A stretch of 64,000 bases of DNA from Fibrella aestuarina BUZ 2 (GTDB taxonomy: Bacteria; Bacteroidota; Bacteroidia; Cytophagales; Spirosomataceae). The notes below the pieces were generated by a model that was not told the origin of the DNA, made no database searches, and worked only from the letters and a program-made list of their open reading frames with translations. Shown here one piece after another: positions 35,229-42,857 of the stretch. The stretch is taken from NCBI RefSeq assembly GCF_000331105.1, contig NC_020054.1, forward strand, positions 5,645,815 through 5,709,814, written 5' to 3'. The translations under genes and the position numbers were made by a program. Each line of letters opens with the position of its first letter. Within the stretch, counting starts at the first letter, position 1.

Positions 35229-36893
35229 ATGATCATCCCCCCCATCGACTACACTGCTCCGTTGTTCTGGATTATTGGCCTGCTATTGCTGGCGTTGCTG
35301 GTGCTGCCTGTCTGGCTAATTAGCCGTCAAGAAGGGGTGTCAACGGCCCGGCGGGCCATTCGGCTGGCGTTGCATGGGTTGCTCTGGCTGGTGCTGCTGG
35401 GTATCGCCTTACAACCTCGCTGGCGCTCCCAGCTCCCCGCAGGCCGTGTGCTGGTAGTGGCCGACAACGTACCTGGCGCCACCGCCGATCAAGTGCGCGA
35501 TAGCTTGCGCCTTCGCCAGGTGATTCGGGCAAGAGCGTTTCGGGGCGCTACCGATACGGTGGTGTTGCTGGGGCAGACCTTCCCCGATGCCCTGTTGGCT
35601 CAGCTTGCCCAACAGGTGGTCACCTGGATTCCCTACGACGCGCCCAATCAACTGCAGGCACTAAGCTGGCAGGGGGTGGTGCGCCGGGGCGACCTACAAA
35701 CCGTGGCGGGGCAGGTGCAGACGGCCGACGGCGGGATGCTGCGGTTGCGGTATGGGCAGCAGTTGCTCGACAGCACCCGGCTTGTTGGCGCCAACGGCAC
35801 GTTTTTACTGCATTACCCGGTCTTCACGCAGGGCCAGACCAGCCTTACCCTCTGGCTCGATAATACGCTGCTCGACACGCTCCGTTTCGTAGCGCGTCCG
35901 CTCGACCGGCTGCGGGTGCGGTTTGTGCTCGATGCGCCCGATTTTGAAACCCGCGCACTCGCCAACTGGCTGGGGCAACAGGGGCACCGCGTCGAACTCA
36001 CCAACACCCTGTCGAAAGGGATTGGCAATGCTCTTACGATCAACACGCCGACAACAAGTGCCAGCACCTTGCCCGATCTGGTTATTACCGATCCGGCCAA
36101 CGTCGGCAACGCACTGGTGAGCCGGGCACTCGCCGCTAGCAAGAGCGTGTTCGTGCTGAACCTCAGCCGCCCCGAAACCGACGTTGCCGCCATTAACCGG
36201 GCCTTGTCGACACGCTGGCAGGTGCGGCGAATCCCCGGCAAAGATAGCGTGTTGGTGGGGCCGTCGCTCGTGGCTCTCCCCTACCGGTTTGTGCCCACGC
36301 CAGGTACGTTGCCCATTGCCACATACCCGGTTATGGTACAGCCCACGACAGGTCGGGCGGGGAGCAGCCGGGTCGCCGTGAGCCTGCTGACCGAAACCTT
36401 CCCCATGCGCCTAAGTGGCGACAGTGCCACCTACGACCGGCTCTGGCTCAGCCTGCTGGCCCCCTTGCAACCCACGTCGGCCAACAACGTGGGCGTGGGC
36501 GCTCCGCTCATGCAGCAGCAACCAACGTACCTGACGCTCAACAACCCGACCAACGTACCCAGCACGTTACGCGTCGGTTCAGATACGCTCGCCCTGCGGC
36601 CTACACCCATCAACGCCCGCTCCTGGGCAGGGCTGGTTCGCCCCATGCAGGCGGGCTGGCAGCCCATCCAGGATACGCTGTCGGGGTACGTATACGCCCC
36701 CTCGAAGGCCGGGGCGCTGGCCGAACTGGCCCAGCGCAAAAAAATAGCGGCGATGGCTGCCAGCCACCACCGCTACGATATGCATCGGCCCAGTACGGCC
36801 CGTTTTGTTGAAACGCCCATCCCCGATTGGGTCTGGTTTATGGCCGTCTTGCTGCTGCTAGCCAGCCTCTGGGTCGAGCCCAAACTGGGCTAG
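35229..36893 (+). CDS. BatA/VWA-like membrane-anchored protein
   Basis: A 554-residue protein with two amino-terminal helices (residues about 11-32 and 47-63) and one carboxyl helix (DWVWFMAVLLLLASLWVE), so the large central region faces the periplasm. The central region has alternating beta/alpha blocks such as GRVLVVADNVPGATADQVRD and PDLVITDPANVGNALVSRAL, suggesting a GATase1-like or VWA-like domain as in planctomycete and Bacteroidota MoxR loci. No active-site motif is evident. Start: ATG before IIPPIDYTAP, with TTG four codons upstream as the alternative. It is the last gene of the run and is followed by the 58-bp-arm inverted repeat. Confidence 0.72.
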   Translation: MIIPPIDYTAPLFWIIGLLLLALLVLPVWLISRQEGVSTARRAIRLALHGLLWLVLLGIALQPRWRSQLPAGRVLVVADNVPGATADQVRDSLRLRQVIRARAFRGATDTVVLLGQTFPDALLAQLAQQVVTWIPYDAPNQLQALSWQGVVRRGDLQTVAGQVQTADGGMLRLRYGQQLLDSTRLVGANGTFLLHYPVFTQGQTSLTLWLDNTLLDTLRFVARPLDRLRVRFVLDAPDFETRALANWLGQQGHRVELTNTLSKGIGNALTINTPTTSASTLPDLVITDPANVGNALVSRALAASKSVFVLNLSRPETDVAAINRALSTRWQVRRIPGKDSVLVGPSLVALPYRFVPTPGTLPIATYPVMVQPTTGRAGSSRVAVSLLTETFPMRLSGDSATYDRLWLSLLAPLQPTSANNVGVGAPLMQQQPTYLTLNNPTNVPSTLRVGSDTLALRPTPINARSWAGLVRPMQAGWQPIQDTLSGYVYAPSKAGALAELAQRKKIAAMAASHHRYDMHRPSTARFVETPIPDWVWFMAVLLLLASLWVEPKLG

Positions 36894-36899
36894 AGTGTG

Positions 36900-37042
36900 A
36901 TTGGCCTGCGGCGTCATTGATGGTGATCGTTGTCATTGGTTGTCATTGGTTGTCATTGGTAGTCATTCGTTGTAAAAAACAATTAATGACAACCAATGAC
37001 AACCAATGACAACGATCACCATCAATGACGCCGTAGGCCAAT
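36900..37042. repeat. Giant intergenic hairpin of TCATTGGT units (copy 2)
   Basis: The arms 36900-36957 and 36985-37042 are 58 nt each with one mismatch and a 27-nt loop. They contain three tandem TTGTCATTGG units plus GGCGTCATTGATGG. The left side has one additional unit in the loop. It separates two convergent genes, so it may serve as a bidirectional terminator, although its size is far beyond need. Confidence 0.9.
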
Positions 37043-37051
37043 GACATTCCC

Positions 37052-38302
37052 TTAATTCACCACCCGAATAGCGTGCACACCGCGCGTTACGCTGATACGG
37101 CCGGGTTGTTTGGTGAGGCTGGGCTGGGCGCCTTTCGTCACTTTGTAGAACTCGATACCGCCGTTTCGCATGCCGTAGTCCATGTATTCCGACACGCCAA
37201 CGGCCAGGTTATCGCCCGATTTGTCGAACTCAACGGCCTGCGGCATGATCCCGTCGACAGTGGTCTTGCTGCCAGCGGCCAACTGCCCGCCCTGCAAACC
37301 AAACAAGGCGATTTCGCTCTTACCCGCCGCCGCATTGGTAAACGGCTGACCAGACTGCAACGAGCTCACTACGGCAACCGTAGCGCCGTCGGGGCTGATC
37401 GCCAGGGCTTCCGGCGTTTCGCCCACCGCTACCTGCGAGGCAATTTTAGCGTCGGCTGGCGTGTCTTCGGTGCTAAATTCAACGGCAAACACCTTGTTGT
37501 CTTTGCTATCGGCGATGATGAAGTACTTGCCGTCGGGCGTGAACTTGCCCGAGCCGGGTTGCGACCCCACTTTCACCGCTTTGCCGTGCGCAATCACATA
37601 CGGCTTCTTCGTTTTGTCGTCGATGGCGTACTTCATCAGGCCCACCTCGCCAGCGGCGGTCGTGTAGGCGACAAACTGCCCGCCGGGATGGAAGGCCACG
37701 TCGGTGATGGCAACACCCTGTGCCGGTGACCCCGCTGTAAGTACCCGCGTGGGTTTACCGGTGGCGTCAACGTCGATCATCTTGATTTCTTTACCAGCCT
37801 CGCCCGACGCCACAATCAGGCTGGTGCCGTTGGGGGCCAGCGCTACCGCCGACAGCCCGCCCGTACCCGTCGGGAAGCGGTATTTCACCACGGGTTTCTG
37901 CGGCGCGCTCATGTCGACGATAAACATGTAGTTGCTCGGCGCAAAATCATTGATGCCTTTGATGGTGGCGAGGCTATCGCTCAGTTGCCCGCGGCCTTCA
38001 ACCACGAAACCAACGCGACCGTTGTTGCTAACGGCCAGTACCTTGTCGGTGAGGGCCATTGAACTCGACACGTTGGCCGTACCGATGCCCTGCCCGTTTC
38101 GGTTGAGCGGCAATTGAATGTAGGTAAGCTGATCACGGACGCCGGGCGTGGTGTACCGGTTTCCGTCGACTAACGCCGAGGCCGACAGATCGGCATCGGA
38201 AATGGCTACGATGGCTTTTGCATTGAACTGAACTGGCGACTGCGCGTAGCCTGTACCCGCGGCAAGCATCAGCCACGCAGCCAGAAAATGGGGTTTTTTC
38301 AT
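37052..38302 (-). CDS. Exported beta-propeller (lactonase/YVTN-like) protein
   Basis: A 416-residue exported protein with signal peptide MKKPHFLAAWLMLAAGTGYA. Repeating strands such as GLSAVALAPNGTSLIVASGE, ITDVAFHPGGQFVAYTT, GKFTPDGKYFIIADSKDNKVF and PEALAISPDGATVAVVSSLQS form a seven-bladed propeller of the YVTN/6-phosphogluconolactonase type. No metal or catalytic site can be assigned, so it may bind protein or polysaccharide. It is monocistronic, with a -7 element upstream. Confidence 0.78.
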   Translation of the reverse strand: MKKPHFLAAWLMLAAGTGYAQSPVQFNAKAIVAISDADLSASALVDGNRYTTPGVRDQLTYIQLPLNRNGQGIGTANVSSSMALTDKVLAVSNNGRVGFVVEGRGQLSDSLATIKGINDFAPSNYMFIVDMSAPQKPVVKYRFPTGTGGLSAVALAPNGTSLIVASGEAGKEIKMIDVDATGKPTRVLTAGSPAQGVAITDVAFHPGGQFVAYTTAAGEVGLMKYAIDDKTKKPYVIAHGKAVKVGSQPGSGKFTPDGKYFIIADSKDNKVFAVEFSTEDTPADAKIASQVAVGETPEALAISPDGATVAVVSSLQSGQPFTNAAAGKSEIALFGLQGGQLAAGSKTTVDGIMPQAVEFDKSGDNLAVGVSEYMDYGMRNGGIEFYKVTKGAQPSLTKQPGRISVTRGVHAIRVVN

Positions 38303-38337
38303 GTTTAGAAAGGGAATTTAAAAATTCAGGTGACCCA

Positions 38338-38345
38338 CAAAGATA
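38338..38345 (-). promoter_or_regulatory. Putative -7 promoter element of the beta-propeller gene
   Basis: On the minus strand TATCTTTG matches TAnnTTTG, 35 nt before the ATG at 38302. No well-spaced TTG is evident. Confidence 0.45.
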
Positions 38346-38695
38346 ATCGGCATGGTCGGATTACCTAACGCAGCCAAAGCCGCTAATCGTATGTGAATCA
38401 GTCGGTAAAAAACCGCCTCAATTGGGCACTTTTCAGGTTCTCAAAGCGCGGTTTACGAGGCGGTAATCAGGTCGACAATCTGCTCATGTTACCAAAATTG
38501 GCTCTGTGAATCTGTGGGTTACGCATTTCTAGACTTTCCGAAGAAGAAGTAGGGGAATACGAAGGAGCCAAAACCAATTACTACGCGAAGCGGTTGACAG
38601 TGACAATTGGTTTGGTTCGGGAGCGGTCTGGCTGGCATGAATATGCCCTGCGCTTTTCCGACCAAAGCCGTTCTACCTCAACGTCTTTTCCTTTC
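38346..38695. other. Gene-free region upstream of malQ
   Basis: About 350 bases with no convincing gene. An 8-bp inverted repeat (ACCGCCTC near 38411, GAGGCGGT near 38459) is separated by about 40 nt and may be an operator or chance. The malQ frame stays open for about 150 nt upstream but has no ATG and no malQ-like sequence. Confidence 0.4.
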
Positions 38696-40204
38696 ATGCT
38701 TCAACTTCGCTCGAGCGGTTTGCTGCTCCATATTACATCGCTGCCTTCACCCCACGGGGTAGGCGATCTGGGCCCCGAGGCCTACCGTTTCGCCGATTTT
38801 CTGGCTCAGTCGGGTCAGACCTATTGGCAAATTCTTCCCCTAACGCCCCTCGACCCCGGTGCCGGGTTCTCGCCCTACAGCAGCCCGTCGGCCTTTGCGG
38901 GCAATACGTTGCTCATCAGTTTCGACCGGCTGGTTGAACAGGGGCTGCTGCCCGCCGAAGACGTAGCCGTGCTAGGTGCCGAATGGCAAAGCTCGCCGGC
39001 TTCGATGGCCACGGCCTGGAGCAAAAAGCAGCCGCTGCTGCGCAAAGCCGCCGAAACCTTCATCGAACAGGGCCTGACCACCGCCGGTCTGGGCTTCGAT
39101 TCGTTTTGCTACCGGCAGGCCGAGTGGCTCGACGACTACGCCCTGTTTGTGGCCCTTCAGCAAGACCTGAACGTACCGGTCTGGACCAATTGGCCGGATG
39201 CGCTGGTGCGGCGCGACCCCGACGAACTGGCCTGCCAAACCGATCGGCTGGCGCACGAGATTACGGTGGTGAAGGTATTGCAGTACCTGTTTTATCAGCA
39301 ATGGAACGACCTGATCCGATACTGCTACAATCGTAAGGTCCACCTCATCGGCGATATTCCCATCTACGTGCAGCAAAACAGCGCCGACGTGTGGGGCAAC
39401 AAAACGTTGTTCAAACTCGACGAGCACGGGCTGCCCAGGTACGTTGCCGGCTCACCGCCCGATTATTTTTCGGCCGACGGACAACGCTGGGGGAACCCCA
39501 TTTACGATTGGGCCGAGCACGAACGTACGGGGTTTGCCTGGTGGATCCGGCGGTTGCGGCATCAGATGTCGCTCTACAGCCTCACCCGCCTCGATCACTT
39601 CTTGGGCTTCGATATGTACTGGGAAATTCCGTCGACGGAACCGACCGCCAAGGTAGGTACGTGGGTGAAAGCGCCGACCGAGGCCTTCATTCAGGCCATG
39701 TACCGGCAATTTGTGCAATTACCCATGATCGCGGAAGATTTGGGTGCCCGGTCGGCGGAGATTCAGCCCCTGCTGGCGCATTACAACATTCCGGGCATGC
39801 GCGTGGCCCAGTTTGGCTATGGCGAAGACCTGCCCACTTCGTCACACATTGTGCACAATCACACGTTCAACAACGTAGTCTACACCGGCACGCACGACAA
39901 CAACACGACGCTGGGCTGGTTCCGGCAGGGGGAGCCGGAGTTGCACCAACGCCTGAACGACTACCTGGGGACTACCGTCACGGAAGAAAACGTGGTTGCG
40001 CTGCTTACCCGTCAGGCGATGCAGTCAGTGGCCCGGCTGGCTATTCTGCCGGTGCAGGATCTGCTGAATCTGGACGAAAATCACCGCATGAACACGCCGG
40101 GTCTGGGTGGCTACAGCTGGCAATGGCGGCTTCAGCCCGGTCAGCTCACTACCGACGTAAGCGAACAATTACTGGCACTGACCAAAATGACGGGGAGATT
40201 GTAA
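38696..40204 (+). CDS. malQ: 4-alpha-glucanotransferase (amylomaltase)
   Basis: A 502-residue GH77 enzyme that transfers alpha-1,4-glucan segments between maltodextrins. The family opening SSGLLLHITSLPSPHGVGDLG and GDIPIYVQQNSADVW are clear. The nucleophile is Asp300 in LTRLDHFLGF, the acid/base Glu347 in MIAEDLG, and the third Asp401 in GTHDNNT; these spacings match the short bacterial amylomaltases. The ATG just before LQLRSSG gives the standard length; a TTG 102 nt upstream adds non-family residues. It stands alone between convergent hairpins. Confidence 0.95.
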   Translation: MLQLRSSGLLLHITSLPSPHGVGDLGPEAYRFADFLAQSGQTYWQILPLTPLDPGAGFSPYSSPSAFAGNTLLISFDRLVEQGLLPAEDVAVLGAEWQSSPASMATAWSKKQPLLRKAAETFIEQGLTTAGLGFDSFCYRQAEWLDDYALFVALQQDLNVPVWTNWPDALVRRDPDELACQTDRLAHEITVVKVLQYLFYQQWNDLIRYCYNRKVHLIGDIPIYVQQNSADVWGNKTLFKLDEHGLPRYVAGSPPDYFSADGQRWGNPIYDWAEHERTGFAWWIRRLRHQMSLYSLTRLDHFLGFDMYWEIPSTEPTAKVGTWVKAPTEAFIQAMYRQFVQLPMIAEDLGARSAEIQPLLAHYNIPGMRVAQFGYGEDLPTSSHIVHNHTFNNVVYTGTHDNNTTLGWFRQGEPELHQRLNDYLGTTVTEENVVALLTRQAMQSVARLAILPVQDLLNLDENHRMNTPGLGGYSWQWRLQPGQLTTDVSEQLLALTKMTGRL

Positions 40205-40208
40205 TGAA

Positions 40209-40290
40209 TAATGCACGATGACTAATGAATACTGGGCTTACGCAACACTACACTGGCGTCAGCCCATTATTCATTAGTCATCGCGCATTA
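40209..40290. repeat. Intergenic inverted repeat, AATGACTAATGAAT vocabulary
   Basis: The arms 40209-40238 and 40261-40290 are 30 nt with two mismatches and a 22-nt loop, starting a few bases after the malQ stop. They separate malQ from the convergent DUF1569 gene. Confidence 0.85.
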
Positions 40291-40298
40291 GTCAGTCA

Positions 40299-40736
40299 TC
40301 ACACGCCAAACTGCCGCAGGTGGTGATCCAGGTGAATGGCTGACAGCTTGATGGCTTCGGCTTTGGTGAGCGGGCCAAACACAGGGTGCGCGAACCGATG
40401 GCTTTCAGGTACGTTGCCGAGGCGATTCAGGGTGGCCAACAGCGTCGCCCGATCGTCGGCAAAGGTGGTGGGTTGCGTCATCAGCGGGCGGTTTGGGTCA
40501 AGCTCCGCGATGGTTTTCATGTTTTTGGGCAACTGCATGGGCAGGTACAGCCCCACCCATTTCGTAAGTAGCCGGGTAAGGGCCGACCCACGCAGCTTCA
40601 TGTCTTTTTCACCCAGCACGATCCGTAGCTGATCGGTGCAGTGGGTCATCATCTGGCCTACGCTCATGCTACCCCACAGCCGTTGGCTATCAGGCGTTAG
40701 CAGCGCAATGCGGTTGGTTAAATCGGTGAGGGTCAT
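40299..40736 (-). CDS. DUF1569 (DinB-like) protein
   Basis: A 145-residue cytosolic helical protein of the DUF1569/DinB-like group: LWGSMSVGQMMTHCTDQLRI, and the tail HPVFGPLTKAEAIKLSAIHLDHHLRQFG with three His that can bind a metal as in DinB-fold enzymes (His33, and the H-x2-HH cluster near 137-141). The gene starts 8 nt after the fasciclin lipoprotein gene ends, so the two are likely co-transcribed. Substrate unknown. Confidence 0.78.
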   Translation of the reverse strand: MTLTDLTNRIALLTPDSQRLWGSMSVGQMMTHCTDQLRIVLGEKDMKLRGSALTRLLTKWVGLYLPMQLPKNMKTIAELDPNRPLMTQPTTFADDRATLLATLNRLGNVPESHRFAHPVFGPLTKAEAIKLSAIHLDHHLRQFGV

Positions 40737-40744
40737 GCCGCAAA

Positions 40745-41704
40745 TTACGGCAACAAAACCTGATCGATCACATGGATAACGGCGTTCCCACTGATAATGT
40801 CGGCCTCTTTGATCGTAGCAGCAACGGCGTTGCTATTCCCCTTGACGGTCAGCATGTTATTGGTTAGCGCCAACGTAATTTTGTTGTTGGCGGCACTGTT
40901 GAGCGTGGTGAGTTGCCCTACCTTAAGCTGATTGGAAAACACAAAGCCCTGAACGGTGTGGTAGGTCAGGATATTCGCCAACGTAGCGGCCGGTGCCGCG
41001 TTGATATCGGCCACCGTGCGGTACCCTGCCGCCGCGAAAGCAGCATCGTTCGGCGCGAAGACCGTGATCTGACGCAGGTTGGCGTTGGTAGTCGTGCCGT
41101 TCAGGATCGTCAGCAAATCGGGGCGAACGGTGGCGGCGCGGGCAACGGCCGCTGAGAGCAGCGACACATCGGTACGCAGTTTGAGCGCACTCACCACATC
41201 GGCGGCGGGTGGCATCAGCACTTTGCCAATCGTATGCACGAATCCGTTGGCGACGATCTGATCGGGCTGTGTCACGCGGTTGCCGTTTACGAACAGCCCA
41301 TCTGCCGAATTCGTCACGAACAGAATTTTCTTGTCGCCCGCCTCCACGGCTACGTTTGTCGCGCCGGCTACTTCCGGCGTTTTGCTCGAGACGGCCCCCG
41401 TAATCAGATGATACCGCAAAATCGCCTTCATTTGATCGGCAGAGATGTTCTGAAACGACTCCGGCGTACTGAACCCGATGGCCTTGAATGCGTCATCGGT
41501 CGGGGCAAACAACGTCAGTTGTGCGCCCTTCAGGGCATCGGCCATGCCCGCCTGCTGCACCGCCGCCCGCAGCAACGAGAACGTCGGCGTTTCGGTCAGT
41601 AAGTCGCTGATTGTCTTGGGTTGCGCATTGGTGGGGTCGTCGGTTTTCTTGCAACCCGCCAGCAACGCCAGCAGCACGGTAAAGGAGAGTAAGAGACGAT
41701 TCAT
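40745..41704 (-). CDS. Fasciclin-domain lipoprotein
   Basis: A 319-residue lipoprotein with signal MNRLLLSFTVLLALLAGC and Cys18 in the lipobox. Two FAS1 domains follow (about residues 30-165 and 170-319). Both show the family blocks: TLFAPTDDAF...ILRYHLITGAV and TVFAPNDAAF...ILTYHTVQGFV, with VHTIGKVLMPP and IHVIDQVLLP at the ends. FAS1 domains mediate cell-surface adhesion. The ATG of the lipoprotein signal is chosen over one 54 nt upstream. Confidence 0.9.
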   Translation of the reverse strand: MNRLLLSFTVLLALLAGCKKTDDPTNAQPKTISDLLTETPTFSLLRAAVQQAGMADALKGAQLTLFAPTDDAFKAIGFSTPESFQNISADQMKAILRYHLITGAVSSKTPEVAGATNVAVEAGDKKILFVTNSADGLFVNGNRVTQPDQIVANGFVHTIGKVLMPPAADVVSALKLRTDVSLLSAAVARAATVRPDLLTILNGTTTNANLRQITVFAPNDAAFAAAGYRTVADINAAPAATLANILTYHTVQGFVFSNQLKVGQLTTLNSAANNKITLALTNNMLTVKGNSNAVAATIKEADIISGNAVIHVIDQVLLP

Positions 41705-41743
41705 AAGGGACACATTACGGGAATGGCTTGTCTGTCTAACGCG

Positions 41744-41751
41744 CAAAGGTA
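41744..41751 (-). promoter_or_regulatory. Putative -7 promoter element of the fasciclin gene
   Basis: On the minus strand TACCTTTG followed by C is a full match to TAnnTTTGC, about 40 nt before the ATG. The upstream TTG is not well placed. Confidence 0.5.
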
Positions 41752-41790
41752 TAATCAACTTGTGTGCCAGAGTGGATATTGGGGGTGTTT

Positions 41791-41896
41791 ATAGTCATTG
41801 ATGGTCATGTATTGCCAAAACAAGAAATGACGCCGGAGGCAACTGACGACCAATGACGGCGAAGCCGAATGACAACAAATGATTATTAATGACTAT
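41791..41896. repeat. Intergenic TCATTG/ATGAC element (copy 3)
   Basis: ATAGTCATTGATGGTCAT (41791-41808) pairs imperfectly with 41879-41896 (14 of 18). Between them lie AATGACGCCGGAGGC and CCAATGACGGCG words, also used in copies 1 and 2. Divergent genes flank it, so termination is an unlikely role at this place. Confidence 0.65.
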
Positions 41897-41928
41897 CACT
41901 GACCCTTTTCCTACTCAACCGGTATATT

Positions 41929-41958
41929 TTGAAACGGGTGCCGGGTTGTGTAACTTCG
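41929..41958 (+). promoter_or_regulatory. Putative promoter of uppS
   Basis: TTG at 41929-41931 is followed after 19 nt by TAACTTCG (then CA), one base off TAnnTTTG. The predicted leader is about 65 nt. It lies in the divergent uppS/fasciclin gap. Confidence 0.45.
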
Positions 41959-42027
41959 CAGTCCGGTAGGCGGCGTTGGGAAACGTTGCTAACCTTACTT
42001 AAAAGTTGTTAAAAATCAATCGGTTGA

Positions 42028-42765
42028 ATGAAAGACCACATTGACCCGAGCAATCTCCCCCAACACATCGCCGTTATCATGGACGGAAACGGACGGTGGG
42101 CCAAACAACAGGGAGCCGCTCGGGTATTCGGGCATCGGAATGCGATTAAAGCCGTTCGCGAAACCACAGAAGGCTGCGCCGAACTGGGCATTAAGTACCT
42201 GACGCTCTATGCCTTTTCGACCGAGAACTGGAACCGGCCCAAGCTGGAAGTAGACGCCTTGATGACCCTGCTGGTCCACACCATTCGGGGGGAAATCAAA
42301 ACCTTGATGGATAACAATGTGCGCCTGGCCACGATCGGCAACACGGAGAGCTTACCTTCTGATTGTCAGCGTGAATTGCAGGAAGCCATCCGGGCCACCG
42401 AGCAAAATACCGGCCTGACGCTCACGCTCGCCCTCAGCTACAGCGGGCGGTGGGAAATTATTGAGGCCGTCCGGCGAATTTCTACCGAAGTACAGCAAGG
42501 GCGATTCCAACCCGGCGACATTGATGAGGGTCTATTCAGCAGCTACTTAGCAACCGGTGGGATGCCCGACCCGGAATTGATGATTCGGACCAGCGGTGAA
42601 ATGCGCATCAGCAATTTTCTACTCTGGCAATTAGCCTATTCCGAGTTCTACATGCCCGACGTGCTATGGCCCGATTTCCGACGCGAACACCTCTGGGAAG
42701 CCATCCTGACTTACCAGAAACGGGAACGCCGCTTCGGAAAAACGTCTGAGCAAGTCATAAAATGA
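42028..42765 (+). CDS. uppS: Undecaprenyl diphosphate synthase
   Basis: A 245-residue cis-prenyltransferase that makes the C55 lipid carrier for peptidoglycan and surface glycans. The catalytic Asp19 is in HIAVIMDGNGRWA; YLTLYAFSTENWNRP and LMIRTSGEMRISNFLLWQLAYSE complete the family core. Length is standard. It heads the run uppS, bamA, two ompH/skp, an arrangement common in Bacteroidota, joining lipid-carrier synthesis to outer-membrane assembly. Confidence 0.95.
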   Translation: MKDHIDPSNLPQHIAVIMDGNGRWAKQQGAARVFGHRNAIKAVRETTEGCAELGIKYLTLYAFSTENWNRPKLEVDALMTLLVHTIRGEIKTLMDNNVRLATIGNTESLPSDCQRELQEAIRATEQNTGLTLTLALSYSGRWEIIEAVRRISTEVQQGRFQPGDIDEGLFSSYLATGGMPDPELMIRTSGEMRISNFLLWQLAYSEFYMPDVLWPDFRREHLWEAILTYQKRERRFGKTSEQVIK

Positions 42766-42850
42766 GTTTCCAGTTTGCCGTTTGCCGTGAACTCCGCCCA
42801 CACGGAGCTTCTCGCTAAGCAGCGCAACTGAAGCCTGAAAACTGAAAACT
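42765..42850. repeat. Imperfect inverted repeat between uppS and bamA
   Basis: AGTTTCCAGTTT (42765-42776) pairs with AAACTGAAAACT (42839-42850), 11 of 12 bases. The inner part (CCGTTTGCCG, CACACGGAGC) has no clean pairing. It sits between two co-directional genes. Confidence 0.5.
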
Positions 42851-42857
42851 AATTTCC

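Noticed and set aside
38346..38695. An N-terminal extension of malQ or a small gene before it
   Set aside because: The frame is open but lacks ATG; the residues do not resemble GH77 proteins, whose normal start coincides with the ATG at 38696.
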